A stretch of DNA of 39,671 nt from UBA4656 sp002405525 (lineage in GTDB: Bacteria; Pseudomonadota; Gammaproteobacteria; Xanthomonadales; Ahniellaceae): the NCBI GenBank assembly GCA_036723735.1, contig DAIMGT010000033.1, forward strand, positions 1 through 39,671. Direction: 5' to 3'. The notes under the pieces are model-generated. The model did not search any database, was not told the origin of the DNA, and was given only the letters and a program-made list of their open reading frames with translations. The translations under genes and the position numbers were made by a program. Of the stretch, positions 33,726-39,671 are shown piece after piece. Position 1 is the stretch's first letter. Each line of letters opens with the position of its first letter.

Positions 33726-34907
33726 TCAGCCCCGCGCCGCGCGCGCCTTCAAGGCCGCCACCGCGGGCAGTTCCTTGCCCTCGAGAAACTCGAGGAAGGC
33801 GCCGCCGCCGGTGGAGATGTACGACAGGTCCTGTTCGATGCCGTACTTGTCGACCGCCGCCAGCGTGTCGCCGCCGCCGGCGATCGAAAACGCGGGCGAG
33901 GCCGCGATCGCGCGTGCGATGGCCTCGGTGCCCTTGGCGAAGGCGTCGAACTCGAACACGCCCACGGGTCCGTTCCACACCACGGTGCCGGCCTTCGCGA
34001 TCAGCCCCGCGTAGCGCGCGGCGGTGGCGGGGCCGATGTCGAGCACCAGGTCGTCGGGGCCGACGGCGTCCGCACGCTTGATCGTGGCCGGCGCGTCGGC
34101 GGCGAAAGCCGGCGCCACGACCACGTCCTCGGGCAGCGGGATCTCCGCGCCGCGCGCCTTTGCCTTGGCGAGGATGGCGCGCGAGGCCTCCAGCAGGTCG
34201 GGTTCATGCAGCGATTTGCCGACCGCGAAACCCTGCGCGGCGAGGAACGTGTTGGCGATGCCGCCGCCGACGATCAGCTGGTCGACCTTCTCGATGAGGC
34301 TGCCGAGCAGCTCAAGCTTGGTGGACACCTTGGACCCGGCGACGATCGCCAGCAGCGGTCGCGCCGGATGCTGCAGCGCCTTGGCCAGCGCGTCGAGTTC
34401 CGCCGCCAGCAGCGGGCCCGCGCAGGCGACCTTCGCGAAGCGGATCGCGCCGTGGGTGGACGCCTGCGCGCGGTGCGCGGTGCCGAAGGCGTCCATGACG
34501 TAGATGTCGCACAGTGCGGCATATCGGCGCGCGAGGTCCTCGGCATCCTTGTCCTCGCCGATGTTCATGCGGCAGTTCTCGAGCAGCTTCACCTCGCCGG
34601 GCCTGACGTCCACGCCGTCGAGGTAGTTGCGCACCAGCGGCACCGGCTGGCCGAGCGCCTGCGACAGCCAGTCCGCGACCGGCGCCAGCGAGGACGCCGC
34701 GTCCCACACGCCCTCCTTCGGCCGTCCGAGGTGGCTGAACACCATCACCGCCGCGCCCGCATCGCGCGCCGCGCGGATCGCCGGCAGCGCGGCCTCGAGG
34801 CGCTGGGTGGACCCGATCCTGCCGTCCTTCACCGGCACATTGAGGTCCTCGCGGATCAGCACGCGCTGGCCGCGCAGGTCGAGGTCGGACATGCGGAGGA
34901 AGGACAT
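33726..34907 (-). CDS. pgk: Phosphoglycerate kinase
   Basis: This 393-residue glycolytic enzyme transfers phosphate from 1,3-bisphosphoglycerate to ADP. The start at 34907 (MSFLRMSDLDLRGQ) has GGGAG 7 bases upstream; the Met five codons later has no such site. Seen: VLIREDLNVPV (about 18-28), FSHLGRPKEG, the nucleotide-binding region with WNGPVGVFE, AGGGDTLAAV and STGGGAFLEFLEG near the C-terminus. Length is normal. The upstream region holds a complex of GGGCCC palindromic repeats between this gene and the divergent DJ-1 gene, so the pgk promoter may be influenced by them. Confidence 0.97.
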   Translation of the reverse strand: MSFLRMSDLDLRGQRVLIREDLNVPVKDGRIGSTQRLEAALPAIRAARDAGAAVMVFSHLGRPKEGVWDAASSLAPVADWLSQALGQPVPLVRNYLDGVDVRPGEVKLLENCRMNIGEDKDAEDLARRYAALCDIYVMDAFGTAHRAQASTHGAIRFAKVACAGPLLAAELDALAKALQHPARPLLAIVAGSKVSTKLELLGSLIEKVDQLIVGGGIANTFLAAQGFAVGKSLHEPDLLEASRAILAKAKARGAEIPLPEDVVVAPAFAADAPATIKRADAVGPDDLVLDIGPATAARYAGLIAKAGTVVWNGPVGVFEFDAFAKGTEAIARAIAASPAFSIAGGGDTLAAVDKYGIEQDLSYISTGGGAFLEFLEGKELPAVAALKARAARG

Positions 34908-34983
34908 GCAGGGGCTCCCGGTGGCTGTTCGATCCGCCGATTGTCGTTGGGATGGTGGGAGGGTGTCATCTGTGGGACGGCCC

Positions 34984-35130
34984 GGGGCCCAGAAAATCCG
35001 CTGCGACGCAGTGCTTCGTACGCTCCATACCCTGGGCCCTGTACCCGTTACGGATGAGGGTATAGGGCCCAGGGTACAGAGCAGCCGCCTTCGGAGCGGC
35101 TCTTCACTGGGCCCTGTGCCCTGGGCCCTC
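34984..35130. repeat. Compound GGGCCC palindromic repeat upstream of pgk and the DJ-1 gene
   Basis: Five copies of the core AGGGCCCAG/CTGGGCCCT or a one-base variant occur at about 34984, 35032, 35064, 35107 and 35121. The strongest stem is 35028-35046 with 35058-35076, 18 of 19 positions paired around an 11-base loop. A second small stem is GCCGC (35084-35088) with GCGGC (35096-35100). Bases 35097-35115 match 25254-25272 exactly over 19 bases on the opposite strand. No transposase is nearby. This looks like a REP- or MITE-like family. Confidence 0.65.
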
Positions 35131-35180
35131 TCAGTCGGAAACCCACCCCACTTCGTCCGAACACACCCGCCCGCCCGCGG

Positions 35181-35196
35181 CACAATGGGCGCCATG
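35181..35196 (+). promoter_or_regulatory. -10-like box close to the DJ-1 gene start
   Basis: CACAAT (35181-35186) ends 8 bases before ATG 35194, again consistent with a leaderless transcript. The ATG at 35185, three codons upstream, overlaps the hexamer, which favours 35194. The -35 region is poor. Confidence 0.3.
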
Positions 35197-35817
35197 CAGA
35201 TCGCCATCCCGGTCTATCCCGGCTTCACCGCCACCGACGCCATCGGGCCCTACGAGGTACTGTCACGCCTGCCCGGCGCGCGCACCGTGTTCGTCGCGCG
35301 CGAGCCGGGCCTGGTCGAGAGCGACACCGGGTTCCTGCGCATCGAGGCGCAGCCACTCTCGGCCGTCGCCGCGCCGGCCATCGTGGTGGTGCCCGGCGGC
35401 CCGACGGTGCGCGTGCCCACCGGCGATGCGGTGCTGCTCGACTGGTTGCGTGCCGTCGATCGCACGTCGACCTGGACCGCTTCGGTCTGCACCGGCGCGC
35501 TGCTGCTGGGCGCCGCGGGCCTGCTGCGTGGCGTGGATGCGACCACCCACTGGGAGGACCTCGACCGCCTGGCCGGCTTCGACGCGACCGCGGTCGAGGC
35601 CCGCTACGTCTTCCACGGCAAGCGGGTGACCGCCGCCGGCGTGTCGGCCGGCTTCGACATGGCGCTGGCGCTGGCCGCGCGGATCGCCGGCGACCTGGTC
35701 GCGCAGTCGATCCAGCTCGGCATCGAATACGACCCGCAGCCGCCGTTCCGAGCCGGATCGCCGCGCAGCGCGCCGCCCGAGGTCCTGGCGCGGGTGCGCT
35801 CCCGCGAGCGCGGCTGA
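35194..35817 (+). CDS. DJ-1/PfpI family protein, isonitrile hydratase-like
   Basis: This 207-residue cytoplasmic protein has the class I glutamine amidotransferase-like fold. The nucleophile elbow is SVCTGALLL with Cys99. E21 in GPYEVL is the acidic residue that tunes it, and H119 in ATTHW follows. The AGFDMALALA segment and C-terminal YDPQPPFRAGSP are typical of the isocyanide hydratase (InhA) and AraC-partner branch of the family. Isonitrile hydration is one proven activity in this branch, but others exist, so substrate is not assigned. It is divergent from pgk and 123 bases upstream of hemN. Confidence 0.85.
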   Translation: MQIAIPVYPGFTATDAIGPYEVLSRLPGARTVFVAREPGLVESDTGFLRIEAQPLSAVAAPAIVVVPGGPTVRVPTGDAVLLDWLRAVDRTSTWTASVCTGALLLGAAGLLRGVDATTHWEDLDRLAGFDATAVEARYVFHGKRVTAAGVSAGFDMALALAARIAGDLVAQSIQLGIEYDPQPPFRAGSPRSAPPEVLARVRSRERG

Positions 35818-35849
35818 GCCGGTCCCGCCGTGGCCTGGATCGGTGCCGC

Positions 35850-35891
35850 TTGATCACGGTCAAGGCGCGGGCCCCGGGCCGCGCCTAGGCT
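35850..35891 (+). promoter_or_regulatory. FNR/ANR-type site and -10 box of hemN
   Basis: TTGAT-CACG-GTCAA (35850-35863) matches the FNR/ANR consensus TTGAT-N4-ATCAA at nine of ten positions. TAGGCT (35886-35891) is a plausible -10. Transcription from near 35898 would put the site centre at about -41.5, the standard spacing for class II activation. Oxygen-independent hemN genes are known FNR/ANR targets. Confidence 0.65.
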
Positions 35892-35940
35892 GCACCGCAT
35901 GGGCAGGCGACCGCCTGCGCGATGGCGCCCGGAGCGCGCG

Positions 35941-37341
35941 ATGCGGAACGACCCGATCTTCGACCCGGCGCTGCTGACCAAGTACGACGTCAGCGGCCCG
36001 CGCTACACGTCCTATCCGACCGCGCCGCACTTCCAGGCCGGTTTCGCCGAGGACACCTGGCGCCACCATGCGCGGGCCAGCAACGACGACCCGATCCCGC
36101 GCGGGCTGTCGGTCTACGTCCACATCCCGTTCTGCTCCAGCCCCTGCTTCTACTGCGGCTGCAACCGCGTGGTCACCCGCGACCGCGGCAAGGCGGAGGC
36201 CTACCTGCAGCGCCTCGCGCGCGAGATCGAGGTGCAGTCGAGGCTGTTCGACCGCGACCGCAAGGTCACCCAGCTGCACCTCGGCGGCGGCACGCCGAAC
36301 TACCTCGACGCCGCGCAGTTGCGCGAACTGATCGACCTGCTGCGCGCGGGCTTCAACCTCGCCACCGGCGAGGAGCGCGAGTTCAGCGTCGAACTCGACC
36401 CGCGGCACGCCGACGAGGCCCTGCTGCGCGAACTGATCGCGATCGGCTTCAATCGCGTCAGCTTCGGCGTGCAGGACTTCAACCCCGACGTGCAGGAGGC
36501 GATCAACCGCATCCAGCCGGTGGAGCGCACCACGGCGGTGATCGAGGCGGCCCGCGCAGCCGGCTTCCGATCGGTCAGCATCGATCTCATCTACGGCTTG
36601 CCGAAGCAGACCGTGGAAGGTTTCGCCGCCACCCTCGACACCGTGACCGCGATCCGCCCCGACCGCATCGCGGTCTACAGTTACGCCCACCTGCCCGAAA
36701 CCTTCAAGGCGCAGCGGCAGATCGATGCCGCCGACCTGCCCAACCCGGCGACCAAGCTCGGCCTGCTCGGCGCGGCGGTGGAAAAGCTCGCCGCCGCCGG
36801 TTACCGCTACATCGGCATGGACCACTTCGCCTTGCCGGGCGACGAACTGGTGCGCGCGCAGGACTCGCATACCCTGCAGCGCAATTTCCAAGGCTATTCC
36901 ACGCAGGCCGATACCGACCTGATCGGGTTCGGCGTGAGCGCCATCGGCCGCGTCGGAGACTGCTATGTGCAGAACGCGCGCGACCTGCTGTCCTACTACG
37001 CCGCGATCGACGCCGGCCGCCTGCCGATCGCCAAGGGCTACGTCCGCACGGAAGAGGACGAACTGCGCGCCGACGTGATCCAGGAACTGATGTGCCACGG
37101 CGAGGTGGTGTTCGACGCGATCGAGCGCCGTCACCCGGGACTGGACTTCCGCAGCCACTTCGCCGATGCCCTGCAGCGCATGAGGGACCTCGCCCGCGAC
37201 GGTCTGGTGGACATGGGGGCGGGTGCCTTGCGCATCACCGCGCGCGGCCGCCTGCTGATGCGGATCGCCGCGATGGCCTTCGACGAATACCTCGGTCGTC
37301 CGCGCGAGCAGCAGGTGGCGAATTTCTCGCGGGTGATCTGA
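35941..37341 (+). CDS. hemN: Oxygen-independent coproporphyrinogen III oxidase
   Basis: This 466-residue radical SAM enzyme converts coproporphyrinogen III to protoporphyrinogen IX without oxygen. The cluster ligands are C65, C69 and C72 in FCSSPCFYCGC, with the extra C74 typical of HemN. KYDVSGPRYTSYPTA at the N-terminus distinguishes HemN from HemW. Later marks are LHLGGGTPNYL, SFGVQDFNP and YIGMDHFALP. ATG 35941 has GGAG about 7 bases upstream and gives the family N-terminus. ATG 35899 is in frame, 8 bases after the -10, and would add 14 residues, so a leaderless longer form is possible. It is probably induced under low oxygen. Confidence 0.95.
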   Translation: MRNDPIFDPALLTKYDVSGPRYTSYPTAPHFQAGFAEDTWRHHARASNDDPIPRGLSVYVHIPFCSSPCFYCGCNRVVTRDRGKAEAYLQRLAREIEVQSRLFDRDRKVTQLHLGGGTPNYLDAAQLRELIDLLRAGFNLATGEEREFSVELDPRHADEALLRELIAIGFNRVSFGVQDFNPDVQEAINRIQPVERTTAVIEAARAAGFRSVSIDLIYGLPKQTVEGFAATLDTVTAIRPDRIAVYSYAHLPETFKAQRQIDAADLPNPATKLGLLGAAVEKLAAAGYRYIGMDHFALPGDELVRAQDSHTLQRNFQGYSTQADTDLIGFGVSAIGRVGDCYVQNARDLLSYYAAIDAGRLPIAKGYVRTEEDELRADVIQELMCHGEVVFDAIERRHPGLDFRSHFADALQRMRDLARDGLVDMGAGALRITARGRLLMRIAAMAFDEYLGRPREQQVANFSRVI

Positions 37342-37363
37342 ACCCGCGGCGGCCGCTGACGTC

Positions 37364-38230
37364 TCAGAAACGCCCGGCGCGCAGGTCCTCCACCGCCTGG
37401 CGGATCTCGTCCATGGTGTTCATGACGAACGGGCCGTACTTCGCCACCGGCTCGCGCAGCGGGCGGCCGGCGAGCAGCAGCACGCGGGCGGGGGCGCCGT
37501 CGGCGCGCAAGTCGATGCGCGTGCCGTCGGCCAGCACGGCGAGTTCGCCCTTAACCACCCGCTGCGCGTCGTCGGCGCCGACGCGGGCCGCGCCCTCGAA
37601 CACGTACACGAACGCATTGTGGCCGGCCGGTACGGCGTGTCCGTACGCGGCATCGGCGTCGAGGCACAGGTCGAGGTAGGTCGGATCGGTGGCTTCGGCC
37701 TCGATCGGCCCGCGCACGCCCGCGACCGCGCCGGCGATCACCTTGGCGCGCACGCCGGGCCCAGCGGCGACCGACGGGATGCGCTCCGGCGCGTACTCCT
37801 GGTAGCGCGGCGCGGTCATCTTCAGGCGCGCGGGCAGGTTGATCCACAGCTGGAAGCCGCGCATCAGGCCTTCGACCTGCTCGGGCATTTCGGAGTGCAC
37901 CAGTCCGCGGCCGGCGGTCATCCACTGCACGCTGCCGGGCACCAGCACGCCCTCGTTGCCGTGGTTGTCGCGGTGCCGCATGCGGCCGTCGAGCATGTAG
38001 GTCACGGTCTCGAAGCCGCGGTGCGGGTGGTCGGGGAAGCCCGCGATGTAGTCGCCGGGACGTTCGGAACCGAACTCGTCCAGCATCAGGAAGGGATCGA
38101 GGTCGGGCAGCGTCGGCGTGCCGATCACGCGTGTCAGGCGCACACCCGCACCGTCGGACGTCGGCATGCCGCGCACCCGGCGCGCCACACGGCGCGAGGC
38201 GGGGGCGGTGACGTCGGTCTGAGGACCCAT
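37364..38230 (-). CDS. Pirin family protein
   Basis: This 288-residue bicupin has the pirin metal site: H68 and H70 in DHPHRGFETV, H112 and E114 in LVHSEMPE. FLMLDEFG and GSVQWMTAGRG are also typical. The C-terminal cupin (about 150-288) includes ATDPTYLDL, AYGHAVPAGHNAFVYVFEG and LLLAGRPLREPVAKYGPFVMN (quoted in parts). Bacterial pirins include quercetin dioxygenases and binding partners of pyruvate dehydrogenase. The role here is not determined. GGAG lies 6 bases before the ATG. It is convergent with hemN, 22 bases apart, and divergent from metK. Confidence 0.93.
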   Translation of the reverse strand: MGPQTDVTAPASRRVARRVRGMPTSDGAGVRLTRVIGTPTLPDLDPFLMLDEFGSERPGDYIAGFPDHPHRGFETVTYMLDGRMRHRDNHGNEGVLVPGSVQWMTAGRGLVHSEMPEQVEGLMRGFQLWINLPARLKMTAPRYQEYAPERIPSVAAGPGVRAKVIAGAVAGVRGPIEAEATDPTYLDLCLDADAAYGHAVPAGHNAFVYVFEGAARVGADDAQRVVKGELAVLADGTRIDLRADGAPARVLLLAGRPLREPVAKYGPFVMNTMDEIRQAVEDLRAGRF

Positions 38231-38310
38231 GGTTGGCTCCGGACGGGGCTACCACCAGGATGGCGCCGGGGCTGGCGGTTTCCAAGGTGCGTCGACCCGC
38301 GTCGGCGGCC

Positions 38311-38339
38311 CTGCAAACGCAATCCGATGGCGGTATCAT
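38311..38339 (+). promoter_or_regulatory. metK promoter
   Basis: CTGCAA (38311-38316) and TATCAT (38334-38339) are spaced by 17 bases. Transcription from near 38346 gives a leader of about 40 bases before ATG 38387, with AAGGA at 38371-38375. This leader is too short for the SAM or SAH riboswitch classes found in this lineage, and none is recognisable. Confidence 0.5.
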
Positions 38340-38386
38340 CCGCCGCCGCTTCATCCGTCCATCCGAATCGAAGGATAGAAACCCCG

Positions 38387-39604
38387 ATGAGCAGTTACCT
38401 CTTCACCTCGGAATCGGTGTCGGAAGGCCACCCGGACAAGATCTGCGACCAGATCTCGGACGCGGTGCTCGACGCCATCCTCGCCCAGGACAAGCGCGCG
38501 CGCGTGGCCTGCGAGACCCTGTGCAAGACGGGCGCTGCCATCGTCGCCGGCGAGATCACCACCGCCGCCTGGGTCGACGTCGAGACGCTGGCGCGCAAGG
38601 TGATCAACGACATCGGCTACAACAACTCCAACGTCGGCTTCGACGGCCACACCTGCGCGATCATCAACATGATCGGCAAACAGTCCCCGGACATCAACCA
38701 GGGCGTGGACCGCAAGAAGCCGGAGGAACAGGGCGCCGGCGACCAGGGCCTGATGTTCGGCTACGCCTGCGACGAGGCGCCCGAGTTCATGCCGGCGCCG
38801 ATCTACTACTCGCACCGCCTCGTCGAGCAGCAGGCCAAGGTGCGCAAGGCGAAGAAGTCGAAGCTGCCCTGGCTGCGCCCGGACGCCAAGAGCCAGGTCA
38901 CCCTGCGCTACGACGGCGACGCCATCGTCGGCCTCGACGCCGTGGTGCTGTCCACGCAGCACGACGACGGGATCAAGCACAAGGAGATCTTCGAGGGCGT
39001 GTACGAGCACATCCTCAAGCCCGTGCTGCCGAAGAAGTGGCTCGACAAGCTGCCGAAGCACAAGGTCCACATCAACCCGACCGGCAAGTTCGTCATCGGC
39101 GGGCCGGTGGGCGACTGCGGCCTGACCGGGCGCAAGATCATCGTCGACTCCTACGGCGGCATGGCCCGCCACGGCGGCGGCGCGTTCTCCGGCAAGGACC
39201 CGTCGAAGGTCGACCGCTCGGCGGCGTACGCCGCGCGCTACGTGGCGAAGAACATCGTCGCCGCCGGCGTCGCGCGCAAGTGCGAGGTGCAGGTGTCCTA
39301 CGCCATCGGCGTCGCCGAGCCGACCTCGATCTCGGTCACGACCTTCGGCACCGGCCGCATCCCGGACGCGAAGATCGAGAAGCTGATCCGCGCCCACTTC
39401 GACCTGCGCCCCTACGGCATCATCAAGATGCTGGACCTGGTGCATCCGGTCTACCTGCGTACGGCGGCCTACGGCCACTTCGGCCGCGCGCCGGAGAAGG
39501 TGAGCTACACCGACGGCGCGAGCGGCAAGTCGGTCACCTGCACCGCGTTCTCGTGGGAGCAGACCGACCGCGCCGAGGCGCTGCGCAAGGACGCGAAGCT
39601 GTAA
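38387..39604 (+). CDS. metK: S-adenosylmethionine synthetase
   Basis: This 405-residue enzyme makes S-adenosylmethionine from ATP and methionine. ATG 38387 gives MSSYLFTSESVSEGHPDKICDQ (quoted by its start), the standard N-terminus, with the catalytic His in GHPDK. Other signatures are GAGDQGLMFGYA (about 119-130), KFVIGGPVGDCGLTGRK and the glycine-rich GGGAFSGKDPSKVDRS (about 263-278). Length is 20 residues above E. coli MetK; the extra is a Lys-rich segment around KVRKAKKSKLPWLRP (about 152-166), common in this lineage. A hairpin terminator follows 42 bases after the stop. Confidence 0.97.
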   Translation: MSSYLFTSESVSEGHPDKICDQISDAVLDAILAQDKRARVACETLCKTGAAIVAGEITTAAWVDVETLARKVINDIGYNNSNVGFDGHTCAIINMIGKQSPDINQGVDRKKPEEQGAGDQGLMFGYACDEAPEFMPAPIYYSHRLVEQQAKVRKAKKSKLPWLRPDAKSQVTLRYDGDAIVGLDAVVLSTQHDDGIKHKEIFEGVYEHILKPVLPKKWLDKLPKHKVHINPTGKFVIGGPVGDCGLTGRKIIVDSYGGMARHGGGAFSGKDPSKVDRSAAYAARYVAKNIVAAGVARKCEVQVSYAIGVAEPTSISVTTFGTGRIPDAKIEKLIRAHFDLRPYGIIKMLDLVHPVYLRTAAYGHFGRAPEKVSYTDGASGKSVTCTAFSWEQTDRAEALRKDAKL

Positions 39605-39645
39605 GGCGCGCCACGCGCGGCGCGATCGCCGCGAACACCGCATCC

Positions 39646-39670
39646 GACGGGCCGCCTCGCGCGGCCCGTC
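39646..39670 (+). terminator. metK terminator at the window edge
   Basis: GACGGGCCGC (39646-39655) and GCGGCCCGTC (39661-39670) form a perfect 10-base-pair stem with loop CTCGC. It starts 42 bases after the metK stop. Any T tract would lie beyond the window. Confidence 0.7.
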
Positions 39671-39671
39671 G

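Noticed and set aside
38340..38386. SAM or SAH riboswitch in the metK leader
   Set aside because: The predicted leader is only about 40 bases and shows no paired stems of the known classes.

Overview
The window is GC-rich chromosomal DNA (roughly 70 percent G+C). It most resembles the Xanthomonadaceae/Lysobacteraceae lineage of Gammaproteobacteria. This rests on an H-NS of the short Xanthomonas/Burkholderia type, DUF3011 and DUF4124 secreted proteins, the holD-like/rimI neighbourhood, and ETF and ETF-dehydrogenase genes typical of an aerobic heterotroph. I see no phage, insertion sequence, rRNA, tRNA or CRISPR array, so this is core chromosome rather than an island. Taxonomy is inferred from gene content only.

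Layout. 1-2547: a small secreted protein, a DUF3011 gene split by two compensating frameshifts, and ilvE. 2890-3729: metF, with a palindrome over its probable -10 box. 3941-10859: a long same-strand run of pssA, a GAF-SpoIIE phosphatase, an RsbW-type kinase, a STAS protein, an Mla-like lipid ABC transporter (permease, ATPase, MCE protein, lipoprotein), a HolD-like protein and rimI. Most junctions overlap or nearly touch. 10992-14166: a DUF4124 protein, an EamA exporter, a ThrE-type exporter and H-NS. 14323-17239: an uncharacterised 288-residue protein and proS, whose editing domain has clearly lower G+C than the rest of the gene. 17346-20937: a second Mla-like transporter, with STAS fused to its permease. 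21012-26280: alkB, ETF dehydrogenase, an ATP-grasp protein, etfB and etfA. 26309-28998: a YjgN-type membrane protein and an M48 protease, antisense to what precedes. 29161-32086: acetoacetyl-CoA synthetase and an MscS channel. 32143-34907: pyk and pgk. 35194-37341: a DJ-1/PfpI protein and hemN, the latter behind an FNR/ANR-type site. 37364-39604: pirin and metK, followed by a hairpin terminator at the window edge.

How the genes work together. Two separate MCE lipid-transport modules imply substantial investment in phospholipid traffic between inner and outer membrane. The first lies downstream of phosphatidylserine synthase and a complete partner-switching set (phosphatase, kinase, STAS with a phosphorylatable Asp-Ser-Ser-Gly). 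The idea that the STAS protein is a phospho-switched MlaB-like subunit of the adjacent transporter is the most interesting hypothesis here. The ETF genes feed electrons from acyl-CoA and amino-acid oxidation to ubiquinone. pgk and pyk supply lower glycolysis. metF and metK belong to methionine and S-adenosylmethionine metabolism.

Other signals: GGGCCC-cored palindromic repeats in two intergenic regions share a 19-base exact match. Several -10 boxes sit 7-8 bases before a start codon, which suggests leaderless transcripts. Large hairpins lie between convergent genes. All base counts and alignments were done by eye.
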